64,000 nt of DNA from Symbiodinium natans. Lineage: Eukaryota > Sar > Dinophyceae > Suessiales > Symbiodiniaceae. Numbering within the stretch: position 1 is the stretch's first letter; every line of letters begins with the position of its first letter. The DNA is taken from contig CAJNDS010002359.1 in NCBI GenBank assembly GCA_905221605.1, positions 181,501 to 245,500 of the forward strand, in the 5' to 3' direction. Both the position numbers and the translations under genes were made by a program. Shown piece by piece: positions 11,700-22,512 of this stretch. A model generated the notes under the pieces. The model ran no database searches. It had not been told where the DNA came from and was given only the letters and a program-made list of their open reading frames with translations.

Positions 11700-12852
11700 A
11701 GCGGCCGATCTTTTCACCAGCCAGGAGTCGCACTGGTGACAATGACAGAAAGCACTCTGGCACTCGTCCAAGGCGAATCGCCACTCGCTGTAGCTCTAAA
11801 TCGCCTGGTAGCTTCTTGGCGATCTCTCCCTCTGTCATGACATCACCGCTGGTCTTGGCATCAAAGTTGCTCAAGGACTTCGCTCTCTTGGACTTGACTG
11901 ACCTCATGCTCTCAGCCCTTTCAGCCGCAGGGCTGGTGTCACGTGTTTCCTGGGGTCTGTGGGGCACCAGCTGTCCAAGGCCTCCAGGGAGTCCACCAGC
12001 ATCGGCCTCCTTCCCTGGCGGCCGCTTCGAAGCCCCAGCCTGCTTTGGCTTTGCTGAATCCCGGCGCTTTTTTGCTGCTCCAGCAAGAGGCAGGTCCTCT
12101 TCCAAGGAGCCCAAAGCCAAGCTCACAGATCGTTTCTTGTCTGCTGCCTCTGCACCAGCTTGCTCCTGATTCTTCAGAACCTCTTCACTGGCCTTGGCCT
12201 TTGCAACGAGGGATTGAAGCGTTGGCAACTTGTCAATGTTCTGCAGCTGCAATTCCGCACATCGCCGAGACAGGAGTGCAGTGGTTGCTGCTTGCCTGAC
12301 TGCTGCTGCCTGGCTCTTGTGAACTGGCCTTTCAAGCAGTTTCTCATCCTGAAACAAGACACGGTCGATCGAGTAGCGCACCTTCTTCAAAGACAAGATG
12401 TCCCCGATCCTCATGGAGTGTGGAAGGTCTCGCAATGAGACATAGACTCCTTTGACAACAGAGATACCGTCTTCACACACTCGGTCTTCGAGTGTCAAGC
12501 CCAGCGCTTTCGAAGTGGAACCTGTCCATTTCAGGATTTCAGAGTCTGTCAGAAAAGCTACCTCCCAGTAGAAGCATTCTGAGAGCCCTCTCTGAGTGGA
12601 TATTGAAGTCGGCGTCTTGATTGGGTGAGGGAGTGTCGGCTGGCTGGGGTTGACCTGCTCCCATTCCTCCATCTCAATCATGTTCGACTCAACCTCGCCC
12701 CAAAGCTCACAAAGGGTAGCATCCTTTGCAGCCAAGCGTTCAACGGTACTTTGCCAGTCAAGGCACAGCACCTGTCGACAAATCTTCAAGCATCTGGCGC
12801 ACGCATCTCCGATTGGTAGGTCTGCGTTGCTGTACACACCCCACACAATGCC
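11700..12852 (-). CDS. gene M, exon with Cys-pair motif and long charged tail
   Basis: The exon starts right after a good acceptor (CCCCCTTCCAG on the minus strand, ending at 12853). It opens with GIVWGVYSNADLPIGDACAR, then a C-x2-C-x3-C cluster (12783-12815). That looks like the second half of a zinc-binding module whose first half, VCAVCKRH, lies in the preceding exon. A conserved globular stretch follows (YWEVAFLTDSEILKWTG, YVSLRDLPHSMRIGDILSL). After that comes a coiled, Lys/Arg/Ala-rich tail with nuclear-localisation-like KKRRDS and KSKRAKS. This suggests a nuclear regulatory or scaffold protein; the family is inferred only from style. Confidence 0.6.
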
Positions 12853-12979
12853 CTGGAAGGGGGCACAAGGACACAAGCACAGAAGGACAAGGCCCACGGC
12901 ATGATCAGGCATGATCCTACTCACTAGTCTCTGGCCCTGCTTCCTAAGGACAAAATTGCAAGCAAAACTCTACCCCTGT

Positions 12980-13200
12980 CCTTCTCCTTTGAGTGGCGCT
13001 TGCACACTGCGCACACCAACTTGACCGCTGGTCCTGGTTTGCGAGCGCCTGTACGCAATGTAGTTGGGGCCGCAGGAGCTGACTCATATGACAAGAGCTC
13101 AGACCATAAGTCAGGCCCTCCAGCCCGTGTGGCCGATGGCTCAGAGGGGGTAGACACCTCCTCCGGTATCTCCTTGAATGGGCACAGGCACTGACTAGTT
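12980..13200 (-). CDS. gene M, exon with VCAVCKRH zinc-binding half
   Basis: A minus-strand exon of about 70 residues reading KEIPEEVSTPSEPS, then KLVCAVCKRHSKEKD. The C-x2-C pair just before the donor, together with the Cys cluster opening the next exon, forms a split zinc-binding module. The intron between them is about 120 bp. The acceptor near 13200 and the donor near 12980 are approximate. Confidence 0.5.
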
Positions 13201-13209
13201 GCTACGAAC

Positions 13210-14250
13210 CAACACAATGAGGCAATGTGCCATGACCTATACAGCACTCGCCCAGCATGAGCCGAACAAGTCTTGCAACAGAGTCCCCAGTCCTCCTTGA
13301 TGATTCTCTTTCCCATCACTGCTGTGACTGGGCTCCACGGCTGACCCCTGTTGTAAGGCCCCAAACAGCACACACTGTCTGAGCTTGGTGGAAAACTGTA
13401 GCAGTCAAGTCATACATTCTTGCCTCAGCCACCTCAAACTGCACATTGCACAAGACACGACATGATCGCAACACGAGTGACGGTTTTCACTCGACCTGTG
13501 CTCTCTCCTTCAGTGACACCACTCCATCTTCGACTTGCTGCCAAACGCTCAGACAAAGATGGGTGAAGCAGCACACTATCGCACAATGGGCTCCCTATGG
13601 TGCCACGGCAACAGCTCCTAGCGTTGTTTGTTGAAGCAGAGAAATAGGCAAGCAAGTCGATGACGGCACTAAGCCTCTAAGCGGGTTGATGAGCTGCCCG
13701 GCCAGTATGCCATGCCCAATATGAACACATGGAAGATTGACCTGGGAAACCTCACGAGCAATCCTCTCTCAGGGCTGACTGGGGTTTTAGGTTCTAGGCG
13801 AGACGTTTGCTAGGGGACCACGCTACCTGCTGAAGCTCAAGCCTAACACGGAGTCTAGTGGCTATCTGGCACGCAGAGCTTCCGTTTCAACGAATCCAAG
13901 CACACGTGGGTGACGTGTGGCGTTGGGAGCCTGATTGTGGCCAAAGTGACCTCTGTGACTATGCAGCCACCATGTTCACAATCAGTCTAGACTCTAGATA
14001 CTGTACAGGAACCTGCAAAACAAAGAGCACTATAGAGTCTAGTAAGTCTAGAGAACAACTGACACTATCTGCAGGCTCCATGGCAGATGCACAGTGAGTA
14101 CATGGCAAGGGCTGGTGCCTCAGGCCTCATCAGTGACACTGAAGGCCTGAAAACCAAGCCAGCCAAACCTGGCCCACTGGGGAACAATCAGTACCATTCC
14201 CATCCCCTGGCCAAAGGTCCAAGTTCTATCGAATTTCCTGCTAGTCAGGT
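13210..14250. other. probable gene M intron, no feature seen
   Basis: About 1 kb without a protein-like frame. It holds only short ORFs of unnatural composition and TCTAGACTCTAGA-type short repeats near 13985-14050. Confidence 0.4.
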
Positions 14251-14259
14251 GCTCAAGCT

Positions 14260-14829
14260 CTGTCCTCTGCAGGCATGCCCAAGCCTTCTTTGACCATGTA
14301 GTATGTCCACATGATGGCCCCGAGGCAAGGCAATGCGATGCTGGAACCCAGCATCTGCTTGTACTTGTGAACGGAAACACTTGCTGGGATCTCCGAATCG
14401 TCGGTCCAGCCCATCATGCGTGCCATCTCCTGCGCATGCACAATCCGGTCGTGACCGAAAGAATACATGCTGGTACTTGTCGTGAAGCATGGGGCCGCCT
14501 CATTGCTTTTGTTTTTGCCTTTGGTCCATGGAATGCGAACATGATTCTGCGAGGCATCTGCAAAAGCATGCTGCATGAATCCCAGCATGACCTCATCACT
14601 CACATTGCTTGACAGCCCATGCTTGCGTAGCCGCCACGCCACAGCAACATTCAGCAGGTCCATGATTCGCGGAGTCAATGGCAAGCCCTCACCCTTGAAA
14701 CCCACTCGGCCAGTCCAACGCTTCCACCCCTTGCTGACTTGTAAAGAACTTCGCAAGTTATGCGACTGCACCTGCCACTTTTGAATGTCCAGGGCACCAC
14801 CCATCTGCATGGGCTCTTTTTTCGAGTCC
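14260..14829 (-). CDS. C-terminal part of a cytosine-C5 methyltransferase-like protein (gene M exon)
   Basis: The exon begins after the acceptor CCTAGCCTCCAG (minus strand, near 14830). It reads through a target-recognition-like region with SMYSFGHDRIVHAQEMARMM and GWTDDSEIP, then ends with QMLGSSIALPCLGAIMW near 14280-14340. That last stretch matches motif X of C5-cytosine methyltransferases (G-N/S-S/A-hydrophobic-x-P). The catalytic PC motif should lie in upstream exons but is not found between here and 17.6 kb. The enzyme therefore looks incomplete, or its exons lie elsewhere. The sense strand just upstream of the acceptor is extremely G-rich. Confidence 0.6.
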
Positions 14830-14914
14830 TGGAGGCTAGGCAAATGTGATGTGGCTTCAGAATCATGATTTGATTGGTTGACTGCCAGGGAAGCCAAGAC
14901 CTGAATGTCTCTCC

Positions 14915-15002
14915 CTCTCAACCCCCACCAGCCCACCCGCCCAACCCCACCTCCACAGCACCAAAGCACCAGGCCCCCCCCCACCCCCCCACCCACCCAG
15001 GC
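14915..15002 (-). other. G-rich (minus strand) intronic tract, G-quadruplex candidate
   Basis: Many runs of three or more C on the plus strand (G on the gene M sense strand) lie 90-170 bp upstream of the methyltransferase-like exon. An equivalent G-rich tract lies in the last intron of gene P. Confidence 0.5.
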
Positions 15003-15169
15003 TGGGAAAGCTATGTTTGGACCTATTTTTCCCGCTATTTCTCTGTCTATTTGTTTCCTATTTGCTGATGCTTTTTTTGGCTGGAAGAAGCTAGTTTTTC
15101 CAATCGCTTCCTTATTTTTTAGTAAATTTTCTGGCGCTTGTTCCGAACTGAAGCCTATTGTTAGCTTTT

Positions 15170-15905
15170 CATAGTTTTCCTATTGAAACCCTATGGAAAT
15201 CCTATTTTTTCTCTAATTTTCCTTTAAAAAATAGAGGAAAAGTAGGAAAATAATAGGAAATCAATAGGAATTTGCTAGGGCTTCAGAGAAAATACGACTT
15301 TCACTAGATTTTAATAGTTTTCCTATTGAAACCCTATGGAAATCCTATTTTTTCTCTATTTTTTCTCTAATTTTCCTTTAAAAAATAGAGGAAAAGTAGG
15401 AAAATAATAGGAAATCAATAGGAATTTGCTAGGGCTTCAGAGAAAATACGACTTTCACTGGATTTTAATAGTTTTCCTATTGAAACCCTATGGAAATCCT
15501 ATTTTTTCTCTATTTTTTCTCTAATTTTCCTTTAAAAAATAGAGGAAAAGTAGGAAAATAATAGGAAATCAATAGGAATTTGCTAGGGCTTCAGAGAAAA
15601 TACGATTTTCACTAGATTTTAATATTTTTCTTATTGGAATCCTACGGAAATCCTATTTTTTCTCTATTTTTTATCTAATTTTCTTTTAAAGAATAGAAGA
15701 AAATTAGGAAAATAGTAGGAAATCAATAGGAATTTGCTAGGGCTTCAGAGAAATTACGATTTTCACTAGATTTTCAGAATTTTCCTATTGAAACCCTATG
15801 GAAACCCTATGTTTTCTCTAATTTTTCTTTAATTTTCCTCTAAAAAACAAAGGTAAATTAGGAAAATAATAGGAAATCAATAGGAATTTGCTAAGGTTTT
15901 CTGCT
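15170..15905. repeat. five tandem copies of a 143-154-bp hairpin-forming unit
   Basis: The block TCCTATTGAAACCCTATGG recurs at 15178, 15321, 15475, 15629 (variant) and 15783, a period of 143 then 154, 154 and 154 bp. The first unit lacks an 11-bp TTTTTCTCTAT segment. Every unit contains the inverted pair TTCCTATTGA ... TCAATAGGAA about 90-100 bp apart, with A/T-rich inner arms that also pair imperfectly. The TAGGAAA vocabulary links it to the dispersed repeats at 6.7 and 49.4 kb. Confidence 0.9.
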
Positions 15906-16480
15906 CGGGTTTCCTAGAGGCTACATTTTACAATTTGTCTTTCAAGCATAGCTCAACATTAGGAAACAAATAGCAATTCAATAGAATGGAAAATACGACT
16001 AGAAGAGATGGAGACCTCCAGAATATAGGTTTGGAATAGGAACAAAATACGTTCAAAAATAGCACAAAATTAGGTCCAAAAATAGCTTCTCCAGCTCTGG
16101 ACTATGGCTATGGTCAGGGCCTGGGCCCTGTCCCTAGATTCCCTAGATTCCCAGGGTTTCCAGATCCCAGTCCTTGCAGAGATCTCGCCAGCTGGAGAGC
16201 AAACCGCTTTCAGGTGGCTCCAAAAAATCATTGATCATCTTTGTGGGAGTACAGGAGATGCTCTGCTGAAGGTCCTGCAAAGCGAAGGCGTTCACATGTC
16301 AAAGTCCATCTGAGCATTGTTCAAGGGACATTCCAGCATGTCATGTCTACAGTCTACCGTGGAAGATACAGCTCAGGCCTGACTTTGCAACACTTGCGAA
16401 GCAAGTAAATAACTGAACTCGAGCCCCATCAAATTACACCCCTGTGCCAAATCCAAGAATGGTCCAAGAACTGAAAACAG
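15906..16480. other. AT-rich flank and non-coding sequence
   Basis: A TAGGAAA/AAATAG-rich tail extends to about 16085. Sequence without recognisable features follows. Confidence 0.4.
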
Positions 16481-16683
16481 CAGAGAAAAAAAGAAGGAGC
16501 AGGCCTCGAGCAAGGACATCCACCGCCTCGCTGCAGCAACAGAAAAGAGGTCCTTCCTGAGGAAGCACACAAAGATCCTGGCAGCGCAGCGAGGGCCCTC
16601 TAAGCTTTCAAGCCATAAAGTCTTGAAGACTTATGCGATTTCAAGGTTTGAGGTTCAGAAGCAGTGGAGTTTACTGCTGTAGC
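16481..16683 (+). CDS. possible short coding segment (uncertain)
   Basis: A plus-strand frame of about 67 codons ending in TAG at 16681-16683 has natural-looking charged, helical composition (REKKKEQASSKDIHRLAAAT, then FLRKHTKILAAQRG). It has no obvious start codon and stands alone on the strand opposite to gene M. It could be a chance frame or an exon remnant. Confidence 0.2.
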
Positions 16684-16899
16684 GCTTTTGAGGGGCCATG
16701 ATCATGTTATGCCTACGCCAACCCGCCTCCTCTCAAATGACATTTGAACAGATCCGTAATCCCCAGGTCCAAATCATTGCTTTTGACCAAACCGATACTT
16801 TCCGAAAGCTAATACATAGGTGACTCAGGACATAGGACCTGCTTTCTTTTCACTGTCCATCCTTGGACTCCAGAGTCCAGATCGTTTGTACTGCACCCC

Positions 16900-17586
16900 T
16901 CAGCGTGAAACATCAGGCTCATGAGCCACATCCTCACCATCCTGCCTCTCACTTGCACGACTGAAAGCAACCGCACCCTCAAGCTTCATGAACACATCTC
17001 GTGCCTTTCTGCGATCAGCAAAAGTCGGGTCAGCAAGCCTTTCACTGTGTATGTGTCTCAGGGCGGTCTGGAAGGATGGCCCCCCAAGCAGCCAGTGCAC
17101 CAGGAACCCGATTGGCCTGCCACTTTTGCCTTGGGCAAGGCCCTTCTCCGTGGGAGCAACCGTTCGTTCTTTCCGGCACTTCCCATGACCTTCGATCTCA
17201 CAATGGGCTGTGATGGTCTTTGCACGTGAGTTGAATCTCAAAGAACCATAACAAAGGCCTTTGTAATTGATGTAGATGACATCCTCTCGAACTTGTTTTT
17301 TGCGTGGCACAGCAGGAGGCTCGGGATGATTGGGAGGTGGGTCAGCATGCTCCAAGGGATCTTCAGGGGATCCAGCTGCAGCAGCTGGCCTTGGCAAGTC
17401 AGGATGCAGCGCAGCTGAAGAAGAGGAAGCAGCCTGAGCAATACCTGCAGCACCAGTGCGCGGCGCGGCGGGAGCCGAAGAGGAGGAAGGCTCAACAGCA
17501 GGAGATGGCCTTGCGGGCCTTGCGGGAGGCCCAAAAACTGGATTGCTGGTCACATTCTCTTTCTCTGCAAAGTCTGTGGCATACAA
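16900..17586 (-). CDS. conserved-looking basic protein or exon with GHGKCRKERT motif
   Basis: This minus-strand frame has a Pro/Ala/Ser-rich N-terminal half (about residues 1-95) and a globular C-terminal half (about 100-215). The latter contains VIYINYKGLCYGSLRF, HCEIEGHGKCRKERTV and GRPIGFLVHWLLGG. The His/Cys-rich core suggests metal binding. It ends with TGA at 16900-16902. It may be the first visible exon(s) of gene M or a separate gene. The alternating Ala/Ser/Pro linker lies against a minisatellite at 17583. Function is unknown; the dense, non-repetitive motif block makes real coding likely. Confidence 0.55.
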   Translation of the reverse strand: MYATDFAEKENVTSNPVFGPPARPARPSPAVEPSSSSAPAAPRTGAAGIAQAASSSSAALHPDLPRPAAAAGSPEDPLEHADPPPNHPEPPAVPRKKQVREDVIYINYKGLCYGSLRFNSRAKTITAHCEIEGHGKCRKERTVAPTEKGLAQGKSGRPIGFLVHWLLGGPSFQTALRHIHSERLADPTFADRRKARDVFMKLEGAVAFSRASERQDGEDVAHEPDVSR

Positions 17587-17805
17587 GACGCACCTCTAAG
17601 CAAAACACCCCCCTCTAAGACCCGCCCAGACGCACCTCTAAGCCAAACATGCCGCCTACAAGACGCACCTCTAAGCCAAACACGCCCCCTACAAGACGCA
17701 CCTCTAAGCCAAACACACCCCTCCAAGACCCGCCCAGACGCACCTCTAACGCCCCCGCCTCACCTCTAAGCCAAACACCCCCCTCTAAGACCCGCCCAGA
17801 CTCCG
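17583..17805. repeat. minisatellite with ACGCACCTCTAAGCCAAACA core
   Basis: Six to seven imperfect units of roughly 33-50 bp, built from AAGACGCACCTCTAAGCCAA and a CCCCCTCTAAGACCCGCCC block in varying order. It abuts the 5' end of the 16900-17586 frame. Confidence 0.85.
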
Positions 17806-18310
17806 TGCTGCTACGGATCCAACGCTCTACGCCTGTAGCTGAGTGCCAAGTGAGAGGGTGCTGCTGCATTTGGGGCCGGGGGGGCCTCCACCTGTGGCAC
17901 TCCTGAGCGTCCATGCACGGCACGAAACCGATACTTCTCTCACCCTCACTGCCTCAGGGGAGATGTGGACTCTCACCCTAACATCCGGCTGAAGGTAAGG
18001 ACCAACACTCTCCACAAGATCAACTTCAAGATTAGTGGGTAGATTACGTCCTTGATATCTGATGGGTGGAGAGGAACCGAGTTCACCCCTCGGTTGTTTC
18101 CGTGGCGGTGGCGGTGATGGATCATCGTTCTCCATCGCGCCACACATTCCAAGCATCAAAAGGTAGCAAAGAAACCATGGCCGCATGATGTGCATAGCTG
18201 GGTCAGCCCAGATATCTTGTCCGGATGGAGGAACTGCAGCTACCCCGCACACGCTACAAACGAACTCGAGCCGTGGTGTTTTTTCCTTCTTCTACTACGA
18301 CAACGACTAA
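17806..18310. other. no recognisable feature
   Basis: About 500 bp between a minisatellite and a microsatellite. Open frames here lack protein-like character. Confidence 0.4.
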
Positions 18311-18314
18311 TGAC

Positions 18315-19569
<1,255 letters not shown>

Positions 19570-19570
<1 letters not shown>

Positions 19571-19922
19571 TCCATTCCAATCGCAGCCGGTCACTCAGCT
19601 TGGCGTCAGGTACATGGCAGTGCATTGCACCGGTGCTTCGTGAGCACTAGAACCATAATGGGCAAGTCCCGCTACGAATAGCTGCAAACTTGCGTCCTAC
19701 TCAACCAGTCAAGAGAGAGGTGCACAGTGGCACAGAGTGCACAGTGGCACAGACAAAAACTGCTTCAGCATGTTATGCCGGTGGCAGTGGACAAACAGTA
19801 TCGGATGCAGCGTCGCGGCCTGTAGTTAAATCCTCGTCACTTAGTATGTACAAGACATGGAGGCACTGTACACAAGACGGCATGGTCTATGTACAAGTGG
19901 CCCAGCTGGGCACACTGACGGT
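19570..19922. other. no recognisable feature
   Basis: A short GTGCACAGTGGCACAGA tandem duplication occurs near 19720-19754. Otherwise it is unique non-coding sequence 3' of the oxygenase-like ORF. Confidence 0.4.
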
Positions 19923-20693
19923 CTAGAGTGGCCAAAAATGGCCCACTAGCCTCTCACTCACTGTCAAGGTTTGTTGCATGTGGTACAGGTGGTGCAGTGC
20001 AGGGATGAGCTCATCCACTGCCCTGACCGTGAAGATTGCAATCGTGATGCGATCTCCTGTCCAGGGGCGGGTTTCGTGCCATTGTTGAGGGTCAAAAGTG
20101 ACGCCCGGCAGCGTGAGATTCAGCACAGTGCCCCGCATGGTACCATCCATACACGTATAGTTGCCTTCCGGATTATGTACCCATACCCCTCCGCCTGTAA
20201 AGGCCGAGCAGGGTAGCACAGCATTGACACTTTGTGCGGCGTTGTTCATGTCTCTATGTGCATGCAAGAACGTATTACGCTGTAGCACGAAGCTAGTGAA
20301 GGGCACCCGGGTGCAGGAGCGGATGTACTTACACACCATTAGGGTAACCCATGGGAACTTCGAGGTGTTGCGCCGGAGTCCATGCAGCGGGCCCTGTGAG
20401 TAGGCTCCACTCATAAAGCACATACTGCCAGGTAGGTCAGCATGCGCCTCACTGCGCAGGTCGCCCCGAGGCAGACTATCACAGAGTAGCTCCCATGCAC
20501 TCATGCGCACCTGGCCACAGGCAATCATTTCAGCCGCGATTTGTTCAGCTATGTGCCTCGGGTATGGCATGTCATCGGGAAGTTTGTCATCGATCTCCAG
20601 TGAGTACGGGATCCTTACCTCGTGTTCATGCTGTGTTGGCTTGAAGCCAGTAGCCTCACCCATTGCACAGTCAGAGGTGTGCACAGGCAACAT
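19923..20693 (-). CDS. 2-oxoglutarate/Fe(II) oxygenase-like protein
   Basis: A minus-strand ORF of 256 codons. The C-terminal 120 residues carry the pattern expected of a double-stranded beta-helix 2OG-Fe(II) dioxygenase. It has H-x-D (HRD, 20250-20258), then FTGGGVWV, a distal His in QQWHETRPW (His at 20076-20078), and GDR (Arg at 20049-20051) for 2-oxoglutarate binding, followed by ITIAIFT. The same pattern (H-x-D, GG-x-hydrophobic-W, H-x3-PW-x-GDR) recurs in the retroelement at 56.5 kb. The N-terminal 130 residues are not recognised. It follows a ubiquitin-protease-like ORF on the same strand by 370 bp. The substrate is unknown. JBP/TET-type base hydroxylases share the fold, but prolyl or RNA hydroxylases do too. 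All key residues are present. Confidence 0.65.
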   Translation of the reverse strand: MLPVHTSDCAMGEATGFKPTQHEHEVRIPYSLEIDDKLPDDMPYPRHIAEQIAAEMIACGQVRMSAWELLCDSLPRGDLRSEAHADLPGSMCFMSGAYSQGPLHGLRRNTSKFPWVTLMVCKYIRSCTRVPFTSFVLQRNTFLHAHRDMNNAAQSVNAVLPCSAFTGGGVWVHNPEGNYTCMDGTMRGTVLNLTLPGVTFDPQQWHETRPWTGDRITIAIFTVRAVDELIPALHHLYHMQQTLTVSERLVGHFWPL

Positions 20694-21064
20694 TTGCAGG
20701 ATATAGTGCCATGCTCGAGCCCTATTGCGCAGGCAGAATACGCTCTGGGAATGTGGAGGTGTGTGGGGGCAATTAGGTAGGGAAGGTGTGATCGTGCAAT
20801 CTTTAACAGTCCCTGTCGTTTTTGTGGCGCAGGGTGGCTGCTCGTCGCCTCATTAGTTTGCAATGTATTAACTCATGCTCAGTAGAGTGGCCCGGCAGGC
20901 TCACTGCACAACGTGCTGCTCAGGTACCTGCAACAAGGCGCATGCACACATGAGCGTGGGTGTGTGTCAGGTAGCCGCAGGCACATGGCAGCAGTGCAAT
21001 CCTTTTTTCTGATTTTTTGGGGTTTTTTGTAAGCACAGGCTGCCTATGTGTCCCTCACAGGCGG
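20694..21064. other. spacer between oxygenase-like and USP-like ORFs
   Basis: No protein-like frame. It contains a candidate acceptor (CGCCTTGTTGCAG on the minus strand, about 20925-20940), so an intron or a short linker exon is possible. Confidence 0.35.
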
Positions 21065-22000
21065 CTACCCCGCGACCCTTTGGGGGAGATGATTGAGAAA
21101 GCGGGTGGTATAATGTCCCCCGTGCACAGTGGACCCTCGATGCAGCACACACGCAGTGATTAAGTATGTGATATGCTTACAAGCAGCTCCCTTATGTGGG
21201 TCACAGTAGCACGGGATCAGGACTGCAGTGGGAATGGCGACCCTGGTGTGCAATTTGACCGTCTCGCCAGCGTCTATGTCCAAGAAGCGCGAGATGCGCA
21301 GGAGCAGAATGCGGGGAGGATGCGTGCAAGCTTGTACGTGCGTGCCGCCGGTGCGCCAGTGGTCAACAAGTGCTTGGAGGGTAGTGGTGGCATAAGGGTC
21401 CGGCAGGTCAAGGGTGATGGACCTCTGTGTGTTGTGTTGTCCTCTGGTCTCTGTTCCCTCTACCTCACTAACAATGCGTGATTCCCACTTGCCTTGGAGA
21501 ACTTGGGGTCGTCCAGCTCCTAGGAGGTGTTCAAGGAACTCACAAGCATCTTGTTGTTGGTGTAGGTTAGCCCAATTGCACAGCAAGGGCCGCCAGGAGC
21601 TCAGTGCATGAACGTGAATGGGCTTACGCTGAGCACCATACTTGAGGATGTCCGCAACCTGGAGGTGGCTAACCGCAAACAGCCAGGCGCGTACACTTGC
21701 ATTAAGGTAGCATGTATTGCTGCTGTTGAGGAGCCGTGTTAGTAGTATTCGGCCAGCGTCTGTTGGACAAGCGCGGCAGCCGGTGACTGCTTGAGCGTGT
21801 CCCTCCTCAGTTGGAGGCCGTTGACCTGCATGGCCGACAAGCCGGTCAGTGCTTCCAGTGTCTCCCATACTGTTGGGTGGCCCTTCGTGCGATTGGAGAT
21901 GTCCAGCTGAAAAGCGGTGATCCCCGTCATGGTGTCTGCCAGGGGACGTGTGGCGTGGGGGCTGCATGATCATGGGTAGAAGGAGTTGTAGTGCTTCCAC
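21065..22000 (-). CDS. ubiquitin-specific-protease-like peptidase (C19 family)
   Basis: This minus-strand ORF of 311 codons has the USP signature order. The Cys box is NSSNTCYLNASVRAWLF (catalytic Cys codon at 21710-21712). QQQDACEFLEHLL, the conserved QQDA-EF block, follows about 50 residues later. A hydrophobic strand PPRILLLRISRF comes next, then the His box VHGGHYTTRF (His at 21113-21115). The catalytic core appears intact but short; the long inserts of many USPs are absent. The first ~90 residues look unstructured. It lies 3' of a helical protein ORF and 5' of an oxygenase-like ORF, all minus strand, which suggests one gene or one mobile module. It should cleave ubiquitin or ubiquitin-like conjugates if active. 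Confidence 0.75.
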   Translation of the reverse strand: MEALQLLLPMIMQPPRHTSPGRHHDGDHRFSAGHLQSHEGPPNSMGDTGSTDRLVGHAGQRPPTEEGHAQAVTGCRACPTDAGRILLTRLLNSSNTCYLNASVRAWLFAVSHLQVADILKYGAQRKPIHVHALSSWRPLLCNWANLHQQQDACEFLEHLLGAGRPQVLQGKWESRIVSEVEGTETRGQHNTQRSITLDLPDPYATTTLQALVDHWRTGGTHVQACTHPPRILLLRISRFLDIDAGETVKLHTRVAIPTAVLIPCYCDPHKGAACKHITYLITACVLHRGSTVHGGHYTTRFLNHLPQRVAG

Positions 22001-22041
22001 AAGCTACGCGTGTGGAAGCGGGGGCCTCCCCTCGTCGACCA

Positions 22042-22510
22042 CTAGGCTCCCCAACGCTGGTGACCACTTCTGATAGCACCAGTGGCCTTCCTGTAGCCAC
22101 TTGTTTTCCTCCGCTTTCTTCTGGAAGGGTGTCGGCGTCGCTCCTCCTCTATGTCCTTCAGGCTCGCACGCAGCATCGTGATCAGACATCCGAATAGGGT
22201 GGTGCGTAGGGCGCTGGTCGTTGTTCCCTCCCTGAGACTTCTTCCATTTTTGTGCCGCTGCAAAGAGGAGAGGAAGCGGCCCCTGACTGCCCGGCTGAAT
22301 GAAGAGCACCCAGCTGTAGTCCTGGCGTAGGATCTTGAGCGCCATCTCCTGTTGCAGCGCTAGTCTGGCCAGTGCTTTGATCAGGTAGGTCAGGTTGGGG
22401 GTTTCGTGACCACGTCCCTTGCCCCCACCTTTGCGCCAGTGTTGTTTGCTTAGAGGACCTTCCCCGAGCAGCTCGTCTCTCTCCTTCCTCTTTTCTGGAA
22501 TCCCTTGCAT
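22042..22510 (-). CDS. helical protein of unknown function, frame change inside
   Basis: The protein starts at ATG 22508-22510 and contains a basic Gly/Lys segment (KQHWRKGGGKGRG). Helices LTYLIKALARLALQQEMALK and ILRQDYSWVLFIQ follow, then PLPLLFAAAQKWKKS. After about 22210 the continuing similarity seems to move to another frame (ALRTTLFGCLITMLRASL), implying a frameshift. The order of motifs (helix, QE/HE, LxQD, aromatic strand, LPLL, W-K) is similar to the plus-strand ORF at 23452-24117, so the two are probably relatives. It sits directly upstream of the USP-like ORF. I do not recognise a biochemical function. Confidence 0.5.
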
Positions 22511-22512
22511 TC

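Noticed and set aside
17583-17805. CRISPR-like array
   Set aside because: Units vary in length and order, there are no unique spacers of constant size, and the context is a eukaryotic nuclear genome. It is a minisatellite.
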